Source of the DNA: Siphonodentalium dalli
Taxonomy: Eukaryota > Mollusca > Scaphopoda > Gadilida > Siphonodentaliidae
Assembly (NCBI GenBank): GCA_032622095.1
Contig: CP136066.1
Coordinates: forward strand, 173,537,164-173,601,163
Length of the DNA stretch: 64,000 bases
Direction of reading: 5' to 3'
A program made the translations under genes and the position numbers. Shown in pieces: positions 28,401 to 34,400 of the stretch. Below the pieces are notes generated by a model. The model saw only the letters and a list, made by a program, of their open reading frames with translations, did no database searches and was not told the DNA's origin. Numbering within the stretch: position 1 is the first letter of the stretch; the number at the start of each line of letters is the position of its first letter.

Positions 28401-31400
28401 TGATTTTTGTGTGTTTAATCTCGTGTTTTTATAGCAAAATGTGACTTTTTTGGTCCAAATACCACCAATTTCACAAGGAATATTAATTTTTTGTCAATTT
28501 TATCACAAAACGGCCATAAAAACCGACAAATACCATTAAAATAGGGATATTTGCCACAATGAATTTATGGTTATTTTCCCCGAGTTTGCGGAGAAAATGC
28601 CCTTTTTTGCGGAAAAGTGCCCTTTTTGTAGGCTCTGCCCCCCCCCTGCCCTTGGATGCTTCTGGCGCCCCTGTTTTCACATGAAGGCAATTTTAACCCA
28701 TCCCAATTCTGAGTCTTGACGTGGGAAATTGCTGGAAAACAGGGGAATCCAAAATTGTTAAAAATAAAATATGAGCATGACAATGCATATAAGATCATAA
28801 CTTTTGTATCCTGTTATGTCGGGTACATTGGGTACGAATTAGAAAACATATTTCCTGAACTAATTTACAACCCATGGGTACATGGAATCAGGGAGCTAAA
28901 TGTGTTCTAGAGTCGGGGAGCGAGTACACCGTGGAATGCTAAAGGTGAAGGTAACTGAAGAATGACCTTCACCTGATACATGCGACACGTTATTAAAGGA
29001 TGACATCGCGTTTATTTGATTTGTACATAATATCTAAATAATTTTAACTGGTGAATGAATGGGGGAATGGATTTTTGTGAGCGGGAAATTTATTTAACTA
29101 GCTGCTGTAGTCTTGGGTTTTTCCAGATCAAATTTGGCTGTGAGATAGCCCTGTCGTAGACTTGGGGATTTATTTAAAAAAGTAAACACATGACCTATGA
29201 TTTTTCTTGCATTTTCGTGATCAACTGGTGTCAATCTAGCTGGGTAAACATCACTGGTATGGCCTGCAGGCTTCAATTCAGTGAATTTGGCCGAAACGTT
29301 AACACTGTCGCCTATGGGAAACCATTTAGTTCAGTGATTCCACATAGGGTGCACATAGTTACTTCTGGTGCACACAGGGTGCACATGGTTACCTATGGTA
29401 CTTTACCAATCAGTTAATGTTACATTGGTTACTTTTAATATTTTTTTTCTTAGAAATCCCAGGATACAATGGTACATTGGGCACAAATTAAAAAGATATT
29501 CCCTGAAATACTTTCAGGCCCATGGGTGCATAGGGTACACATGGTTACTTCTGGTTACTTTACCTATCAGTTAATATTACATTGGTTACTTATATTTCTT
29601 TTTTCTTAGAAATCCCAGGATACAAGGGCACATTGGGTACAAATTATAAAACATATTTCCTGACCAACTTTCAAGCCCATGGGTACATAGGGTACATAGG
29701 GTACACTTGGTTACTTCTTGTTTCTTTACCAAGCCTTGAAATAGTGTGTCTGTCATTTGCAGAATGAGGTCCCCAAAGGGTGAATATTTAGTGATGCTAC
29801 CCCGCATAGTGGGCTAGCATCACCAAATTCACCCTCTGGGGACCTCATTCTGCTTACACCTCAGCAGAATGAGGTTCCCAGAGGATGAATTTGGTGATGC
29901 TAGCCCACTATGCGGGGTAGCATCACTAAATTCACCCTCTGGATACCTCATTCTGCAAATGACAGACACCCTATTTCAAGGCTTGTTCGTTACCTATCAG
30001 TTAATGTTACTTACATTGGGTACACATACTCCCTGAACTACAGTAATGCTCTAAGTAATCGACTCCTTAACCACAGCAGAATTATGGGTAACTTTTCAGG
30101 ATTTAGTTGGAAATATGGCTTCTTGCCATCCATCCGAAAGCTCTACCCGAGAGCTTTCCGATGAATGGCAACAAGCCATATTTCCGACTAAATCCTGAAA
30201 AGTTACCCATAATTATGCTGTGGTTAAGAAGTCGATTACTTAGAGCATTACTGTACTTTCAGGCGCATGGGTACATAGGGTGCACACGGTTACTTCTGGG
30301 TTTTTTTACCTATCAGTTAGCTTATTTTCTGAAGATTCTGATAAATGAATGGGAATCCAATGGGCGTGTTACTGCATGGCCTGTTGTCTGTTTAATATAT
30401 ATACTAATAAAACTCAATTTTGTTTAATTGTTTGTCTGGCTATGGACGACCAAACGACCAGACCCTCCCTCGGAGCTGAAAATTTGTACACAGGGGTCAA
30501 TTGACCCAGGGAGTGTCATGGGATAGGTATAGTTGAAGTCAGATGTTTTAAAAGCCACTGATAATTATTTAAACTAAATAAATAATTATATACCCAAAAT
30601 GGTCGGAATCTGGTCATTTAAAATTGATTCACAGAGGTAAATTGACCCAAATAGGTGCCATTGACCTCAGATGACTTAAAGAGACACTAATAAACAATAT
30701 TATAAGCATTAAAGATCGTTCCTTATCAGTTTAGACGATATGTAGGAAAATTGGTACACAGGGGTCACATGACCAGGACAATAGCATGGGATAGGCTCTC
30801 AGATGACTTAAAGGGGGACTAGTAAATCATATGTGGGAAAATTGTCACACAGATGTAATTTGACATGGGTCATGGGATAGGTGCCGTTGACATCAGATGA
30901 CTTGAAGAGGTATTATAATTAGCAGTAAAGAGAGTTTATTATCAACTTAAAAGATTGAGGTAATGTTATCTTGAGAGTGTCATGCAATATGTGATTTTTA
31001 CCTCAGATCACTAATAATTAATTTAAATGACTTGAAGGGGCACTAATAATTTACTCATTCTTTACCCGAACCCCAGCTATTATTATATAAAGATTATATA
31101 GTAAGTAAATATATTGGGACAATTTGTAGGGAGCATGAATTGGTTTTTGGGGATGGGACCAGTCCTCACCAGAGTCCCTAGGTCAACACTTTGTTATGCC
31201 ATTGTAGAAATATGTTATATAAGTCCGGTATTATTAACCCTTTCAGTGCCAAATCCGATTTTTGTATCAACCCATTTTCCTTGATAATTTTTCAAATTTA
31301 TTGATTATAATAATGTGATACATAGATGGAAAGAGCTCTAAGAGATGGAAAGAGCTCTAAGAGCTTTACATTGATGGAAAGAGCTCTAAGAGCTCTTTCC

Positions 31401-34400
31401 ATCAATATATCACATTATTATAATCAATAAATTTGAAAAATTATCAAGGAAATATGGGTTGATACAAAAATCGGACTTGGCACTGAAAGGGTTAACCCTT
31501 TACCCAACAAACCGGCCAAAACCGGCCAAATAAAGCTTCAACAGCCTAAAATATCTTCGGTCTGTCTCAATAGAACCACACAAATATGGGTATCATTGGA
31601 ACCGGCTCTTTGACCACATTGTGATAGTTACAGTTATGCCCTGTGCCAATGCATTCTCTTATATATGCGAGTCGACCATAGGTCGCCTCGCATATATAAG
31701 AGAATGCATTGGCCTAAAAAAAATCTTTTTTAACACTTTTTACCATTTTTTCTTACATTCTTTAACAATTTTATAATTTTTAATGTGTTAAGCCAATGCA
31801 TTCTCTTATATATGCGAGGCGACCTATGGTCGACTCGCATATATAAGAGAATGCATTGGCACAGGGCCCTTCTGTTGGGTAAAGGGTTAAAGGGACTCAA
31901 GGCCTTCAAAATGGGTTTATGAGAATTAGCATAAAATTCTGTGAAAAAAACTCCATGAAAAGTATATGAAACAATAGATTGACTTTGATCTTATTTTCGT
32001 TATTAATAACTCTCCTATAATGAGATTTTGTATTTCAAAATCAGTGTTATGTAAACATTACTGTTGCAGAGAAATTACTGATAAAAGTCCAATTAGTCCA
32101 ATAAGATATCGAAGCTTAATAAAAACTTGACGGTAAACATTGGAAAAGGTCAAAGCATTGAGAAATATTTTCTGAAAATCATTTTCAGACTTGAACTTAC
32201 TATACACGATTAACGATGTTTGTTGAATAATTATTCTAACAGTTTTGATTATATAATAATGGTTTCAACACACAAAATTTAGTCCATTTAACAAAAAGGA
32301 TGATGGTCCAGAAACCCAATTTTTAATCATGGTCTGAAATTAATATCTCTATCCTCAGTGTAGTTTGATAAGTTGTTTATTTTGATGATGAACACAGAAC
32401 CACAAGGAAAAGGAATATAGACTTACGCAGGCAGCATCTTTTGGATGTTTCCGAAGACTCCGTATGATCACCGCATTGAATTTTTCCTTCAGTTGGGAAC
32501 TTCCAACCACTTGCTAATGCTGGAATTTAATAGTTTACACTGTTAAAAACTGTTTTGATGCATGGTCATGTGTCTGAATATACAGTAATGCTCTAATTAA
32601 TCGACTCCTTAACCACAGCAGAATTATGGGTAACTTTTCAGGATTTAGTCGGAAATATGGCTTGCTGTCATTCATTGGAAAGCTCTCGGCAAGAGCTTTC
32701 CGATGAATGGCAACAAGCCATATTTCCGACTAAATCCTGAAAAGTTACCCATAATTCTGCTGTGGTTAAAGAGTCAATTAATTAGAGCATTACTGTAGTC
32801 TGAATATAGTTTGTCTGACATAAGGTCCTCAGATGGTGAAGTTAGTGACACTATCCTGCAGAGCGGGCTAGCGACACAAAACTCACCCTCTGGGAACCCC
32901 ATTCTGCTTAAAAACATCAACTGCTATGGGACACCAAGGATAAGAATTTAGTTTCCTAGTTGAAGTTGATGTTCACCCATTATAGTCATCTTGATTATGC
33001 ATTTTATATTCTGCAAATTAGGAGATATAGAAACTGAACAGAAGGGAAAAAGTAACTAAATACAATGTTAATTTAAGACTATAGATACTTCCCAGAAGAC
33101 GAGGCCTATAAACCAGAATGAGGTCCACAGATGGGGCGAATTTGGTATGCTAGCCCGCCGTGTGTGGTAGCATCACTAAATTCACCCTCTGGGGACCTCT
33201 TCTACAAATGTCAGACACACTATTTCAAGACTTGACTGGGAAGGTGCTTATTAAAGTATAGGTACCTGGGTAGTCCCCAATAGCTGCTTTAATGTTCAAA
33301 AGTGGGCAATTCAAATTCAAGGCAAATAGTTACCTTTTAAAAACAAATTTAATGAAACTTTATCAATTTTACATAAAAGATTAGCAAAATTATGAACCTA
33401 TAAAATTATTTTTAGCAATTCTTTCAAGCAATTTCTTTTAGCAATTCAACAACAATAATTTGTTTATTAGTGACCATACGAAAAATTCCACCCATCTGAT
33501 TATATTTGTAAATTGATTTTTTTTCCCCAGAAATTATGTGCCCGAAGAAAGCAAATATTGTAACCCTCCTCTACGGTTTTACCTGGAACTAATTGCAACA
33601 GATTTTTGTTTTGCAGGAATAAGTAGTACATAAACCAATCATAAACAACATAATAAAAATCAACAAAAAGGGAAATTGGTTAATTTTGTGAAATAAATTT
33701 TGGAAAATATTGTCAAATCATCAATTTGTGGATTTTCAGGGATGTATATAAAAATAATAAAATTTACAATTCTTTCCAATCTTATGTTCCTGATTCTAAG
33801 CAGAAGTCTGTTCCCAGATTCGTCAAGTACTGTTTGAGTTATGTGCCTCAAAAATGAGAATTTATCTGACTTTGGAGCTTTTAAAAACTAGAGAAAAATT
33901 ATGGGCTTTTTTCACTGTTAATTTTATAAATTTCTTACTGCTCCTTATCTCGCGATTTTTTACTCCCAGATCCCTGGACAGATTTCAACCATATTTGGTG
34001 TCATGACTCGGGGTACCCTGGCGGATGTTATGATCACAAGGGTCTGGGAACTTAAAACAAAAAATTATTATCATATAATAATATTTGAAAATAATATAGG
34101 TAATATATTTTGTTTTAAATGTTCCCGGACCCCTGTGGTTATAACGACATTAGTTTTCACAGCAGGTAGTGAAAAAGTTTGTTTTGTTAATTCATTATGT
34201 TTAATTGATGGTTTATTTTATGATTTTCAGTTGTTATATGTTCATTAAAATCATCTTTTTAAAAACATTTTGAAAAGAGGAGGGGGGGGGGGGGGGTCAG
34301 GGGCTGCATGGTGTGTGCCAAGATATATATACTGTCACAGTTACTGGACATAAAGTTCCAAAATAAGGGTTTAATCAAGTTTATAAATCGGTATCCTAAT

